Assembly (NCBI GenBank): GCA_027083655.1
Contig: JALWNS010000384.1
Location: forward strand, 1 to 11,577
Length of the DNA: 11,577 bases
DNA from: Bacteroidales bacterium
Lineage (GTDB): Bacteria > Bacteroidota > Bacteroidia > Bacteroidales > S143-33
Direction of reading: 5' to 3'
In this document: one piece after another, positions 1 through 7,595 of the stretch
Position numbering within the stretch: position 1 is the stretch's first letter
How the letters are laid out: each line of letters opens with the position of its first letter
Position numbers and translations under genes: made by a program
The notes under the pieces: model-generated
Told to the model about the DNA's origin: nothing
Database searches by the model: none
Seen by the model: only the letters and a program-made list of their open reading frames with translations

Positions 1-5
1 AACAT

Positions 6-13
6 TATCTTTG
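6..13 (+). promoter_or_regulatory. Bacteroidota-type -7 promoter box (TAnnTTTG) of lon
   Basis: The sequence TATCTTTG matches the Bacteroidota primary-sigma -7 consensus TAnnTTTG exactly. It ends 30 bases before the ATG at 44, leaving an A-rich leader of about 25 bases without a Shine-Dalgarno sequence. The -33 element would lie outside the window, so only half of the promoter can be seen. The last three bases (TTG, 11-13) are in frame with lon and could be mistaken for a start codon; the promoter reading is preferred. Confidence 0.7.
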
Positions 14-43
14 CAAACCAAAACTAAAAACTCAAATAAAAAA

Positions 44-2527
44 ATGAGCGACGACAAAAAAGACATCTGGGACGATCTAGAAGAATTTGATGATTTAGAT
101 GATTTAGATGAAAATGTGTTAAAAATGAGCCATTTTTACGAGAACATAGAGCAGCCTTCCGCTGATGATCTACCAGATGAATTATATATTTTGCCTCTGC
201 GCAATAGTGTGATAATGCCCAAAATTGTTTCTCCTATTGGCATAGGAAGGGAGAAGTCTCTAGCTTTGATTAAGATGCAGATGAACCATAGTAAGCTAGT
301 AGGCATTGTTGCACAAAAAAATTCGGCAGAAGAAGACCCTGATTTTTCCAGACTGTATAAGTATGGCACACTTGCACGGCTCGACCGTTTTGTTAACTCA
401 CCCGACGACCAAAAAGCAGTTATTGTTGTTGGTATTAAGCGCTTCCGTATCATCGAAACAATAGAAACAGAACCTTTCTTGAGGGCTAAAGTGCAATACC
501 TGGAAGATAAGCCTGCTAAGAATACTGTTGAATGGAGGGCTCTTGTTGCTTCTATCAAATCATTAGCCAAAGAAATTTTAGAGGCGCTGCCAGTTGTACC
601 AACACAGGCTCTCGAGCCACTGGAACAGATAGACGATCCAGAATTTCTGATTAACTTTATAACTACTAACTTTGATTTGGAAACCTCGACAAAAGTAGAG
701 ATACTACGTATTGACTCCCTATTGAAAAGAGCAAAAAAACTAAAGGAAGCCCTTACACTTGAGTATCACAAAATAAACCTTCAGAAAGATATTAATGAAA
801 AGGTACGGCAGAAGCTTGATAAGCAACAAAGAGAATATATACTCCAGCAACAGCTCAAAGCTATTCAAAACGAGTTAGGAGAGGATCCATTAAAATCAGA
901 AATAGAAGCCCTAAGAAGGGAAGCCAGGAAAAAAAATTGGCCTCCTAAAGTACAAGAAGTCTTTGACCGTGAAATAAAACGCCTCGAGCGTCTGATGCCT
1001 GCATCCCCGGAATACGGTATGCAGATGAATTATTTGCAGACATTGTTAGACTTGCCATGGGGAAAAGTGACACATGATAATTTTGATCTTAAACGTGCAC
1101 AAAAAATTCTGGATGAAGATCATTACGGTTTGGACAAAGTCAAAGAACGTATCCTCGAATACCTGGCAGTACTCAAGCTCAAAGGCGACCTTAAATCACC
1201 AATCCTGTGCTTATATGGCCCTCCAGGGGTTGGTAAAACATCCCTTGGCAAGTCCATAGCCCGCGCTCTGGGCAGAAAATATGTCCGTATGTCGCTTGGT
1301 GGTCTGCACGACGAGGCAGAAATAAGGGGACATAGACGTACATACATAGGTGCTATGCCTGGACGTATCATTCAAAATATTCGTAAAGCAGGGGCAGATA
1401 ATCCTGTCTTTGTCCTTGACGAGGTTGATAAAATAGGCCAGGATTTCCGAGGTGATCCAGGTTCAGCTTTGCTGGAGGTGCTCGACCCTGAGCAGAATAA
1501 TGCTTTTTATGACAATTACCTCGAGGTAGAATACGACCTGTCCAAGGTTATGTTTATTGCTACTGCCAACACACTTAGCACCATAAAGCCTGCTTTGCTC
1601 GACCGTATGGAGGTCATAGAAGTCACTGGTTATATTCTGGAAGAAAAAATCGAGATTGCCAAGCGCCATCTTATACCAAAGCAGCTCAAAGCCCATGGTA
1701 TAAAACGCAACCAGCTCAAATTTACCGACGAGGCTATCAGGACTATAATTGAAGGATATACACGTGAGAGTGGTGTCAGGGAGCTGGAGAAGAAAATAGC
1801 GGCAATTATACGTAAGATAGCCAAAAGCATTGCACTGGGAGAAAAACGTAAAACCACAATAGAAGCAAAAGATATCCGGGACTTGCTTGGTGTGCCCAAG
1901 TTTACCCAGACAACTTACCAGGAATACCATGGAGCAGGCGTTGTTCCCGGCCTGGCATGGACACCAGTAGGAGGAGAAATACTCATGATCGAATCAAGCC
2001 TTAGTCTGGGCGACGGAAAGCTTACTTTGACAGGTAATCTGGGCAAAGTAATGAAAGAATCCGCCACCATAGCATTACAATACATTAAAGCCCATAGTCT
2101 GGAGTTAAAGCTGCATCCTTTAGTGTTCAAATACTGGGATGTACATCTGCATGTACCCGAAGGAGCAATACCTAAGGATGGGCCATCTGCTGGTATAACA
2201 ATGGCTACATCATTGGCTTCAGTATTTACACAGCGTAAGGTCAAACCTTACCTTGCAATGACAGGAGAGTTGACACTCAGTGGCCGTGTCTTGCCAGTAG
2301 GGGGCATCAAGGAGAAAATTCTTGCAGCCAAACGGGCAGGTATCAAGGAGATTATCCTGTCAAAAGAAAACAAAAAGGACATTGACGAAATAAAAGAAAT
2401 TTACCGCAAAGGCCTTACATTCCATTATGTCGAAACAATGGACGAGGTTCTAAAGATTGCTTTGTTGAATGAAAAAGTGGATAATCCTCTCAAAATAGGT
2501 ATACCAAAAAAGAAAAATTGTAAGTAG
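44..2527 (+). CDS. lon: ATP-dependent Lon protease
   Basis: Lon is a cytoplasmic, homo-oligomeric AAA+ serine protease that degrades misfolded and selected regulatory proteins. From ATG 44 the protein has 827 residues, longer than the 784 of E. coli Lon. The extra length includes a very acidic N-terminus (about residues 1-30, Asp/Glu-rich). The Lon substrate-binding domain follows (about 45-250), then a coiled-coil helical region (about 255-330). The AAA+ module has Walker [10 protein letters not shown] at 392-400 and Walker [12 protein letters not shown] from 455. The C-terminal protease domain contains PKDGPSAG with catalytic Ser715 and GGIKEKIL with Lys758. The 43-residue Ser-Lys spacing equals that of the E. 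coli dyad. All catalytic motifs are intact, so the enzyme should be active. ATG 44 is preferred to TTG 11 because TTG 11 lies inside a promoter box. The tail is Lys-rich. The next gene begins six bases after the stop, which suggests cotranscription. Confidence 0.97.
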   Translation: MSDDKKDIWDDLEEFDDLDDLDENVLKMSHFYENIEQPSADDLPDELYILPLRNSVIMPKIVSPIGIGREKSLALIKMQMNHSKLVGIVAQKNSAEEDPDFSRLYKYGTLARLDRFVNSPDDQKAVIVVGIKRFRIIETIETEPFLRAKVQYLEDKPAKNTVEWRALVASIKSLAKEILEALPVVPTQALEPLEQIDDPEFLINFITTNFDLETSTKVEILRIDSLLKRAKKLKEALTLEYHKINLQKDINEKVRQKLDKQQREYILQQQLKAIQNELGEDPLKSEIEALRREARKKNWPPKVQEVFDREIKRLERLMPASPEYGMQMNYLQTLLDLPWGKVTHDNFDLKRAQKILDEDHYGLDKVKERILEYLAVLKLKGDLKSPILCLYGPPGVGKTSLGKSIARALGRKYVRMSLGGLHDEAEIRGHRRTYIGAMPGRIIQNIRKAGADNPVFVLDEVDKIGQDFRGDPGSALLEVLDPEQNNAFYDNYLEVEYDLSKVMFIATANTLSTIKPALLDRMEVIEVTGYILEEKIEIAKRHLIPKQLKAHGIKRNQLKFTDEAIRTIIEGYTRESGVRELEKKIAAIIRKIAKSIALGEKRKTTIEAKDIRDLLGVPKFTQTTYQEYHGAGVVPGLAWTPVGGEILMIESSLSLGDGKLTLTGNLGKVMKESATIALQYIKAHSLELKLHPLVFKYWDVHLHVPEGAIPKDGPSAGITMATSLASVFTQRKVKPYLAMTGELTLSGRVLPVGGIKEKILAAKRAGIKEIILSKENKKDIDEIKEIYRKGLTFHYVETMDEVLKIALLNEKVDNPLKIGIPKKKNCK
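89..111 (+). repeat. 9-bp tandem repeat in the acidic N-terminus of lon
   Basis: The unit GATGATTTA occurs twice in a row and is followed by a partial third copy (GATGA). It encodes Asp-Asp-Leu repeats in the acidic N-terminal extension of Lon. The repeat is in frame, so a change in copy number would add or remove three residues without breaking the gene. Confidence 0.75.
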
Positions 2528-2533
2528 AAAGCC

Positions 2534-3832
2534 ATGGAAGGCTCGTTTTTGATGACATTGACAATCATAGCTACATTAATACTATCTGCTTTTTTCTCAG
2601 GCATGGAGATAGCTTACATAGCCCACAACCGGCTACAGCTAGAGCTAGACTTGTCTCGTGGTAAAGTCTCCGTGCCTTTTATCCGTTTTATTTTCAAAGA
2701 TCCAGGCAAATATATAGCCACAATGTTGGTGGGCAATAATGTTGCTCTGGTTATTTATGGTTTGGCCACTGCCAAGTTATTAGAGCCCTGGCTAACTAAG
2801 TATATAGCTACTGATTTCGGCGTTCTTATGACACAGACACTCATTTCTACCATTGTTATATTATTTTTTGCCGAATTTATACCTAAAAGTATTTTCCGTG
2901 CATATCCTAATCTAACGCTGAATTTGTTTTCGCCTGTTGTAGCTTTTTTCTACATTATCTTTTATCCTATAACCCTTTTGACAATTGGAATAACAAACTT
3001 TTTTATAAAATACATCATCAGACACGATATAAGCGCAGAGAATCAGCGTCAGATATTAGGGCGTGCAGACTTGGATAACTTTATTGACCAAATAAAACAA
3101 AAATTTAACTATGACCAGGATCTTGATGAGAAACTACGGTATATCGAAAGGACACTTGATTTTGAGAATATTAAAGTCAGGCAATGCATGGTACCACGGA
3201 ATGAGATAGAGGCTATATCCGCAGATGCCTCGATCGATGAGATTAGGAAAAAATTTGCCCAGGCCCACCATTCAAAACTCATTGTCTATGAGGGTAATAT
3301 TGACAACGTCATAGGCTATATCCATGTTCGTAGTCTTTTTAATAGACCACAGAATTTGGATGAGATTCTTATCAAAATACCTGTCGTACCTGAGACTATG
3401 TCAGCTAAAAAACTATTGGACATGCTGCTAAAGGAGAAAAAAAGTATAGCCCTAGTTGTTGATGAATACGGAGGAACATCAGGCATTGTTACCATAGAGG
3501 ATGTGCTTGAAGAGATAGTTGGCGAAATAGAAGACGAGTATGACACGGAAGAATTTGTCGAAGAAAAAATTAGCGACCATGAATATATCTTCTCTGCCCG
3601 CCTTGAAATAGATTATATTAACGAAAAATATGATCTAGATTTACCTGTTTCAGAAGAATATAATACTTTGGCCGGACTAGTCTTCGAAAAATTAGAATCT
3701 ATACCCGAAGAAGGGGAAAAGATCCAGGTTGGTAAATACCTGTTTGAGGTTTTAGATACAGATGGTCCTAAGCTTAATAAGGTGAAAATCATTATATTAG
3801 ACGAGGAGGCAAACGAGGCGAATGAAGCTTAA
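2534..3832 (+). CDS. CNNM/CBS-pair/CorC_HlyC-type membrane protein (hemolysin family)
   Basis: This is a 432-residue integral membrane protein of the CNNM-CorC family (historically 'hemolysin TlyC/HlyC-like'), members of which are linked to Mg2+ or Co2+ export or homeostasis. The N-terminal CNNM (DUF21) domain, about residues 8-175, contains hydrophobic segments near 8-25, 60-80, 95-120 and 135-160, and a typical SAFFSGMEIA motif. A CBS-domain pair follows: the first begins near MVPRNEIEAI (from 219), and the second carries VVDEYGGTSG (308-317) followed by the acidic VTIEDVLEEIVGEIEDEYD stretch. The CorC_HlyC domain occupies about 350-422. The C-terminus ends in a short EAN repeat. The gene begins six bases after lon; ATG 2552 is an alternative start six codons in. 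Bacteroidota gliding protein GldE belongs to the same superfamily, but the neighbours of gldE known to me are absent, so I do not use that name. Substrate is unknown. Confidence 0.9.
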   Translation: MEGSFLMTLTIIATLILSAFFSGMEIAYIAHNRLQLELDLSRGKVSVPFIRFIFKDPGKYIATMLVGNNVALVIYGLATAKLLEPWLTKYIATDFGVLMTQTLISTIVILFFAEFIPKSIFRAYPNLTLNLFSPVVAFFYIIFYPITLLTIGITNFFIKYIIRHDISAENQRQILGRADLDNFIDQIKQKFNYDQDLDEKLRYIERTLDFENIKVRQCMVPRNEIEAISADASIDEIRKKFAQAHHSKLIVYEGNIDNVIGYIHVRSLFNRPQNLDEILIKIPVVPETMSAKKLLDMLLKEKKSIALVVDEYGGTSGIVTIEDVLEEIVGEIEDEYDTEEFVEEKISDHEYIFSARLEIDYINEKYDLDLPVSEEYNTLAGLVFEKLESIPEEGEKIQVGKYLFEVLDTDGPKLNKVKIIILDEEANEANEA

Positions 3833-3874
3833 GCTACAGACACTCTAGAGCCTCTCCGTGTCCTCCGCGGCAAA

Positions 3875-4018
3875 CATGCGACAAGGAGCTTCTGTCCTCC
3901 ACTGCAACGAGCAATCAACATTCCCAACCTGCTGCCGCTAATATACGGTAAGCTTCGACCATTTGTCACCTCAGGCATGCAACAAGTGCCCAAACCTGCC
4001 GCCGCAAGCGTGCTACGG
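3875..4018. repeat. Imperfect interspersed direct repeats
   Basis: Three short motifs recur. CATGCGACAAG (3875-3885) matches CATGCAACAAG (3976-3986) at 10 of 11 bases, and a partial copy, TGCAACGAG, starts at 3903. CCCAACCTGCTGCCGC (3923-3938) matches CCCAAACCTGCCGCCGC (3989-4005) with one insertion and one substitution. TACGG follows in both (3944-3948 and 4014-4018). The order is the same in both copies but the spacing differs, as expected of two eroded copies of one element. Whether other copies exist in the genome cannot be seen here. Confidence 0.5.
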
Positions 4019-4031
4019 GCACCTTGCGGCG
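4000..4031. other. Strong GC-rich hairpin in the spacer
   Basis: The arms CGCCGCAAG (4000-4008) and CTTGCGGCG (4023-4031) are perfectly complementary over 9 bp. After a single bulged C (4009) the stem continues with GTGC (4010-4013) pairing with GCAC (4019-4022), closing a five-base TACGG loop. No T-run follows on the + strand, so it is not a classical intrinsic terminator. It lies 168 bases after the CorC-like gene and 73 before the next promoter box. It could stabilise or end the lon operon transcript, or be part of the repeat element. Confidence 0.65.
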
Positions 4032-4103
4032 AATAGCCCTAGCCCCTGTTCAAAAGACTGAGAAATAATTTTACTAATCAATCTTTTAATTCCACTATTT
4101 TTT

Positions 4104-4111
4104 TATTTTTG
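4104..4111 (+). promoter_or_regulatory. Bacteroidota-type -7 promoter box (TAnnTTTG) of the ammonia-lyase gene
   Basis: TATTTTTG matches TAnnTTTG exactly and ends 30 bases before the ATG at 4142, the same distance as the box in front of lon. No clean TTTG -33 element is visible at about 20 bases upstream; only CTTTT occurs there. The leader is A-rich and lacks a Shine-Dalgarno sequence. The TTG inside the box (4109-4111) is in frame with the gene but is unlikely to be the start. Confidence 0.65.
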
Positions 4112-4141
4112 GTTCAGACTAAAACACAAAAAATTAAGACA

Positions 4142-5695
4142 ATGGCTGTTGTAATAACTGGTTATGACCTCACAATAGAGGACCTTGTACGTGTTGCCCG
4201 CTATGGAGAAAAAGTTGAACTACATCCCGATGCTTTAGAGCGTATCAAGCGTTGCCGCGCTATGTTGGAGAAAAAAATCCAGGCTAAGGAGATAATGTAT
4301 GGTGTTAACACTGGTATTGGAGAATTTTCAGAGATAGTATTAAGCGACGAGCAGATTCGCCAGTTCCAGAAATATTTGATTTACAATCATTCTGCAGGCA
4401 TAGGAGACCCAATGCCTGAGGAATGGGTTCGAGGTGCAATGCTTGGCCGTATTAATGTTCATGCACATGGGCATTCAGGTGTGCGTCCTGAGATTACCCT
4501 CACACTTGTGGAGATGCTCAACAAAGGTGTCACACCATACGTTTGCAAGAAAGGTAGTGTGGGCGCTTCTGGAGATCTCGCCCCAATGTCACAAATAGCC
4601 CTGGTTTTGTTAGGTGAAGGAATGGCATATTACAAAGGAGAGTTATTGCCGGGTCGCGAGGCTTTGGAAAAAGCAGGTATCAAAGTACCAGGGCTGGAAG
4701 CACGTGACGGGCTGGGGACAATCAATGGTTCGAATGTGCTCACTGCCATGAGTGCTTTGTTTTTGTATGATGTTAACCGTTGGCTCAAGCAAGCAGAGAT
4801 TGCAGCGGCTATGAGCATGGAAGCGCTCAAAGCCAATATGAAAGTACTGGATGAGAGAATACACAAGGTACGCGGCTTTCCTGGAGCTGTACGTACTGCA
4901 CGCGTTATGCGCCGTTTGGTAGAAGGTGGTGACCTGGCTAACAGAAAAATTAAAACACGTGTACAGGATGCTTATTCAATCCGCTCTACACCACAAGTTA
5001 TTGGAGCAGCACATGATGCAGTACGCTGGGCGTGGCAGCAAGTAGAAACCGAGCTCAATGGCGTGGGCGATAATCCAATCTTCTTCCCCGAAGATGATGA
5101 ACAGCTCTCTGGTGCTAACTTCCAGGGTACACCTGTCGCTGTGCCAATGGACATGGTAGGTGCTACAGTAACAATGGTTTCTGTCATGAGCGAACGCCGT
5201 ATGAACCGTTTGAATAATCCAGCCCTTAGCCAGGGACTTCCGCCTTTCCTGACCAAGGGTGCAGGTATGTTCTCCGGATTAATGCTTAGCCAGTACACTG
5301 CAGACATGCAGATCGTGGAACAGAGAATCCTGTCAGCACCTGCTTCTATACAGTCTATACCCGCCGCAGCAGACCAGGAGGACTTTGTATCAATGGGTAT
5401 GAATACCGCCCTGAAAAATTGGCAAATTCTGGATAATGCTTATGGTGTACTAGGTATTGAAATGATGGCTGCCGCCCAGGCTATGGATTTCCGTGATTAT
5501 AAGTTCGGTCGCGGCACACAGCTGGCACATGATGTTATCCGCCGTTATGTAGAATTCCTTGACGTGGACCGTCCCCTGTACAAGGACCACAATACAATGA
5601 AAGACCTTGTTGCACGCGGCGAAATACTGGACGAGGTAGAAAAAGAGCTTGGTTCTCTAGACTGGACAGACGATGATTTTAATAAGATACCCTAA
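4142..5695 (+). CDS. hutH: MIO-type aromatic amino-acid ammonia-lyase, probably histidine ammonia-lyase
   Basis: This is a 517-residue cytoplasmic lyase that should remove ammonia from an aromatic amino acid; with histidine the product is urocanate, the first step of histidine breakdown. The prosthetic group MIO forms from Ala142-Ser143-Gly144 in the motif GSVGASGDLAPM. Other active-site residues fall almost exactly at Pseudomonas HutH positions: Tyr53 (YGVNTGIGEF), His83 (YNHSAGIG), Asn195 (INGSN), Tyr278 and Arg281 (YSIRSTPQ), and Glu413 (ADQEDFVSMG). His83 favours histidine over the tyrosine and phenylalanine enzymes. However, the preceding residue is Asn rather than the Ser typical of HutH, and the protein is clearly not the canonical Bacteroidota HutH as I know it. 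No hutU, hutI or formiminotransferase gene is adjacent. The gene stands alone between its own promoter and a terminator. The MIO-enzyme assignment is firm; the histidine specificity is tentative. A tyrosine or phenylalanine lyase, or an aminomutase, is possible. Confidence 0.8.
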   Translation: MAVVITGYDLTIEDLVRVARYGEKVELHPDALERIKRCRAMLEKKIQAKEIMYGVNTGIGEFSEIVLSDEQIRQFQKYLIYNHSAGIGDPMPEEWVRGAMLGRINVHAHGHSGVRPEITLTLVEMLNKGVTPYVCKKGSVGASGDLAPMSQIALVLLGEGMAYYKGELLPGREALEKAGIKVPGLEARDGLGTINGSNVLTAMSALFLYDVNRWLKQAEIAAAMSMEALKANMKVLDERIHKVRGFPGAVRTARVMRRLVEGGDLANRKIKTRVQDAYSIRSTPQVIGAAHDAVRWAWQQVETELNGVGDNPIFFPEDDEQLSGANFQGTPVAVPMDMVGATVTMVSVMSERRMNRLNNPALSQGLPPFLTKGAGMFSGLMLSQYTADMQIVEQRILSAPASIQSIPAAADQEDFVSMGMNTALKNWQILDNAYGVLGIEMMAAAQAMDFRDYKFGRGTQLAHDVIRRYVEFLDVDRPLYKDHNTMKDLVARGEILDEVEKELGSLDWTDDDFNKIP

Positions 5696-5868
5696 AGACT
5701 TGTATTGCTATAAATTTCAGATCAGGGCTAAATGCCAAAATACGTGGTAAATACTGCTTCTTAATTGAAAATGAGCAAGTAATAAGCGATCATATCACCC
5801 GAAAATTACCGTAGCTACTCTGCTGGTAAGTAAAATTAGCCTAAATTGATTCAGTAAAAAGTATAGTG
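5696..5868. other. Intergenic region after the ammonia-lyase gene
   Basis: No gene, RNA or promoter is supported here. The ATGs at 5731 and 5771 open frames of ten codons or fewer. The region is AT-rich, lies between converging genes, and appears to be the 3' untranslated region of the ammonia-lyase transcript leading to the terminator hairpin at 5869-5904. A further 90 bases between that hairpin and the cheB stop are also without a gene. Confidence 0.5.
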
Positions 5869-5904
5869 GAAAATAGCACGTCGGCAGGCCGGCGTGCTAT
5901 TTTC
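5869..5904. terminator. Bidirectional intrinsic terminator between hutH-like gene and cheB
   Basis: GAAAATAGCACG (5869-5880) and CGTGCTATTTTC (5893-5904) are perfect 12-base inverted repeats. The stem continues inward with one G-T wobble and three G-C pairs, closing a CAGG loop, for about 16 bp in all. The A-run on the left arm and the T-run on the right arm give each strand a GC-rich stem core followed by a short U tract. It lies between two converging transcription units, so it can end the ammonia-lyase transcript from the left and the chemotaxis transcript from the right. Confidence 0.85.
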
Positions 5905-5995
5905 AAAACCAGGGTTTTAACCAAGGCCTTATATGTCACAACTGGGTTTTTAAGATCTACCCCTCGGAAAAATGAGTAAAGATTAATTTTTTTAA

Positions 5996-7090
5996 TTACT
6001 TTCTTAAGCCAGGACCAGTAAAAGATTGTTCTGTACCAAGTTTAGATTTTAAATATGGGGCTATTTCGTAAATAGGTAGTATTTTGTCAACTGCCCCGAT
6101 CTCGATAGCTACCCTAGGCATCCCAAAAACGACGCAAGTTTCCTGGTCTTGGGCAATTGTATGCGCCCCTTTTTCTTTCATTTTTTTCAGGCCGTTAGCG
6201 CCATCTCCTCCCATACCAGTGAGAATGATCCCGATGGAATTTCTGCCAAAAATATCGGCAACAGAATTAAATAAAACGTCGACTGATGGCTTGTGTCTGT
6301 TAACAGGAGGCGTGTCTAGAAGTTTTAGATAATATTTGTTTGCTCTCTTTGTTATTGTCAGGTGTCTATCTCCCCGGGCTATGTAAGCAAAACCAGTTCT
6401 GAGAGGTTCGTTGTCTTCTGCTTCTTTTACAATAAGTTTAGATAGTGCATCTAAGCGGTTAGCAAATGATTTGGTAAAGCCAACAGGCATGTGTTGTGTT
6501 ATGACAATAGGAGGAAGATTTGGAGGCAAGTTCTCCAGGACGGCCCTGATGGCTTCTGTCCCCCCGGTAGAAGCGCCGATGGCTATGATAAAATTATCTG
6601 GGTCAATGTGTGGATGGAGAGTAAAGATCGATTGGCTATCTTTTTGAGTAAGCTCTAGTTTAGTCCTGTTAATTTTCTTGGGTAATGGTTTAGATAGTGA
6701 GGCTGCAGTTATAGCATCTATAAGACGCTGTTTGTACTTGGTCAATTGGTCGATTGTTGTAAACTTAGGTTTTTCTATAACTTCGACTGCCCCAAGCTCC
6801 AATGCTTTTATAGCATTATAGCTACCTTCGCCAACGAACGATGAAAAGATAATAACAGGAAGAGGTTGGTGCTTCATTAATTTTTGTAAGAATGTGAGGC
6901 CATCCATATCAGGCATTTGTATATCGAGCAATATAACATCAGGCTTGAGTGTTTCTATTTTGTCCACAGCATTGTAAGGGTTAAAAGCTGTCCCGACAAC
7001 CTCTATTGCAGGTGCATCTTGCAATAGACGGGTCATGGTTTGCCTGATAAGGGCAGAGTCATCTATTATTAAGACTTTAGTTTTATTCAT
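5996..7090 (-). CDS. cheB: Chemotaxis response regulator protein-glutamate methylesterase CheB
   Basis: CheB removes methyl groups from (and deamidates) chemoreceptors after phosphorylation by CheA, providing adaptation. The 364-residue length is usual for the family. The receiver domain (about 3-122) has Asp10-Asp11, phospho-acceptor Asp56 (LLDIQMPDMDG), Ser83/Ser84 and Lys107. A linker (about 123-163) joins it to the methylesterase domain, with catalytic Ser174 (IGASTGGTEA), His200 (ITQHMPVGF) and Asp296 (TGMGGDGANG). All phosphotransfer and catalytic residues are intact. The start ATG (7088-7090) overlaps the end of cheW by 8 bases, so translation is probably coupled. It is the last gene of the operon; a strong terminator lies about 90 bases downstream. 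Its presence implies a CheR methyltransferase, which is not encoded in the window. Confidence 0.96.
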   Translation of the reverse strand: MNKTKVLIIDDSALIRQTMTRLLQDAPAIEVVGTAFNPYNAVDKIETLKPDVILLDIQMPDMDGLTFLQKLMKHQPLPVIIFSSFVGEGSYNAIKALELGAVEVIEKPKFTTIDQLTKYKQRLIDAITAASLSKPLPKKINRTKLELTQKDSQSIFTLHPHIDPDNFIIAIGASTGGTEAIRAVLENLPPNLPPIVITQHMPVGFTKSFANRLDALSKLIVKEAEDNEPLRTGFAYIARGDRHLTITKRANKYYLKLLDTPPVNRHKPSVDVLFNSVADIFGRNSIGIILTGMGGDGANGLKKMKEKGAHTIAQDQETCVVFGMPRVAIEIGAVDKILPIYEIAPYLKSKLGTEQSFTGPGLRK

Positions 7091-7592
7091 TGCTCTCTTC
7101 TTCTTTTGTCATCTCCATGTTATTAGTTGCTTTTTTGATAATATCAGCCTCGACAGATGTCAATATTTTTTCAATGTTTAGTATAATTGTTAGTTGGCCG
7201 TTATATTTAACTATACCTTTTACGAATTCGATATTATATTTACTGCCAATTTCTGGAAAATCGCTAATATCATATTCTGACAGGCTTACCACATCTATAA
7301 GTTTATCCACAATAAAGCCCATTGTTTGTTGTTCTGAGTTTATTTCGAACGAGGATATGATGATATATCTTTTTTTGTTTGCAGGAGCTTCTTCAAGTTT
7401 GAATTTTGTTCTTAAGTCTATAACAGGGACTACTTGACCACGGAAAACAAAGACGCCCTTCATAAAGTCAGGTGTATTAGGTATTGGTGTAAGCTCCTGC
7501 ATTTCAATTGTTTCGATGATGTTTTTTACATCAACCCCAAAAATTTCGTCATAGAGCTTAAAAAACAGGTATGTAGATTTTTCGTTTTTCAT
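7083..7592 (-). CDS. cheW: Chemotaxis coupling protein CheW
   Basis: CheW is a 169-residue cytoplasmic adaptor that links receptor tips to the kinase CheA and helps build the array. A single CheW domain spans about residues 6-145. It includes the opening YLFFKLYDEIFGVDVKNIIE, the conserved IPNTPDFMKGVFVFRGQVVPVIDLR region and the later FVKGIVKYNGQLTIILNIEKIL strand pair. A polar, Glu-rich tail of about 20 residues follows. The gene starts 3 bases after the cheA stop and overlaps cheB by 8 bases, placing it firmly inside the operon. There is no Shine-Dalgarno sequence; the cheA end itself provides the leader. Confidence 0.95.
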   Translation of the reverse strand: MKNEKSTYLFFKLYDEIFGVDVKNIIETIEMQELTPIPNTPDFMKGVFVFRGQVVPVIDLRTKFKLEEAPANKKRYIIISSFEINSEQQTMGFIVDKLIDVVSLSEYDISDFPEIGSKYNIEFVKGIVKYNGQLTIILNIEKILTSVEADIIKKATNNMEMTKEEESNE

Positions 7593-7595
7593 GAT

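Larger units (their letters stand above)
3833..4103. other. GC-rich non-coding spacer
   Basis: There is no credible gene between the CorC-like gene and the ammonia-lyase promoter; all frames are broken by stops or show no protein-like pattern. Composition differs from the surroundings: the blocks 3841-3900 and 3961-4020 each count to 36 G/C in 60 bases, while 7141-7200 in the chemotaxis cluster counts to 20. The left part has a CTCCGTGTC/CTCCGCGGC quasi-repeat, the middle has imperfect direct repeats, and the right part has a strong hairpin. The final 60 bases become AT-rich and lead into the promoter. It is probably an intergenic repeat relic or a structured transcript end. Confidence 0.6.

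Noticed and set aside
11..43. TTG start giving Lon eleven extra N-terminal residues
   Set aside because: The TTG is part of a perfect TAnnTTTG promoter box, and a good ATG with an A-rich leader follows at 44.
1463..1930. 155-codon open frame antisense to lon
   Set aside because: It lies opposite a fully conserved catalytic region, its protein resembles no family, and it is explained as a shadow of the lon codons.
3833..4103. Pseudogene or small protein in the GC-rich spacer
   Set aside because: No frame gives a protein-like sequence on either strand; repeats and pairing explain it better.
4109..4141. TTG start for the ammonia-lyase gene
   Set aside because: Same reason: it lies in the TAnnTTTG box. 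From ATG 4142 the active-site numbering coincides with Pseudomonas HutH.
5905..5950. Second hairpin (AAAACCAG with CTGGGTTTT) next to the terminator
   Set aside because: It needs a bulge and a 29-base loop; too weak beside the strong stem at 5869-5904.
6246..6253. CAAAAATA, a TAnnTTTG match on the minus strand inside cheB
   Set aside because: It is inside a coding region near the end of an operon with no gene start downstream; chance match in AT-rich DNA.
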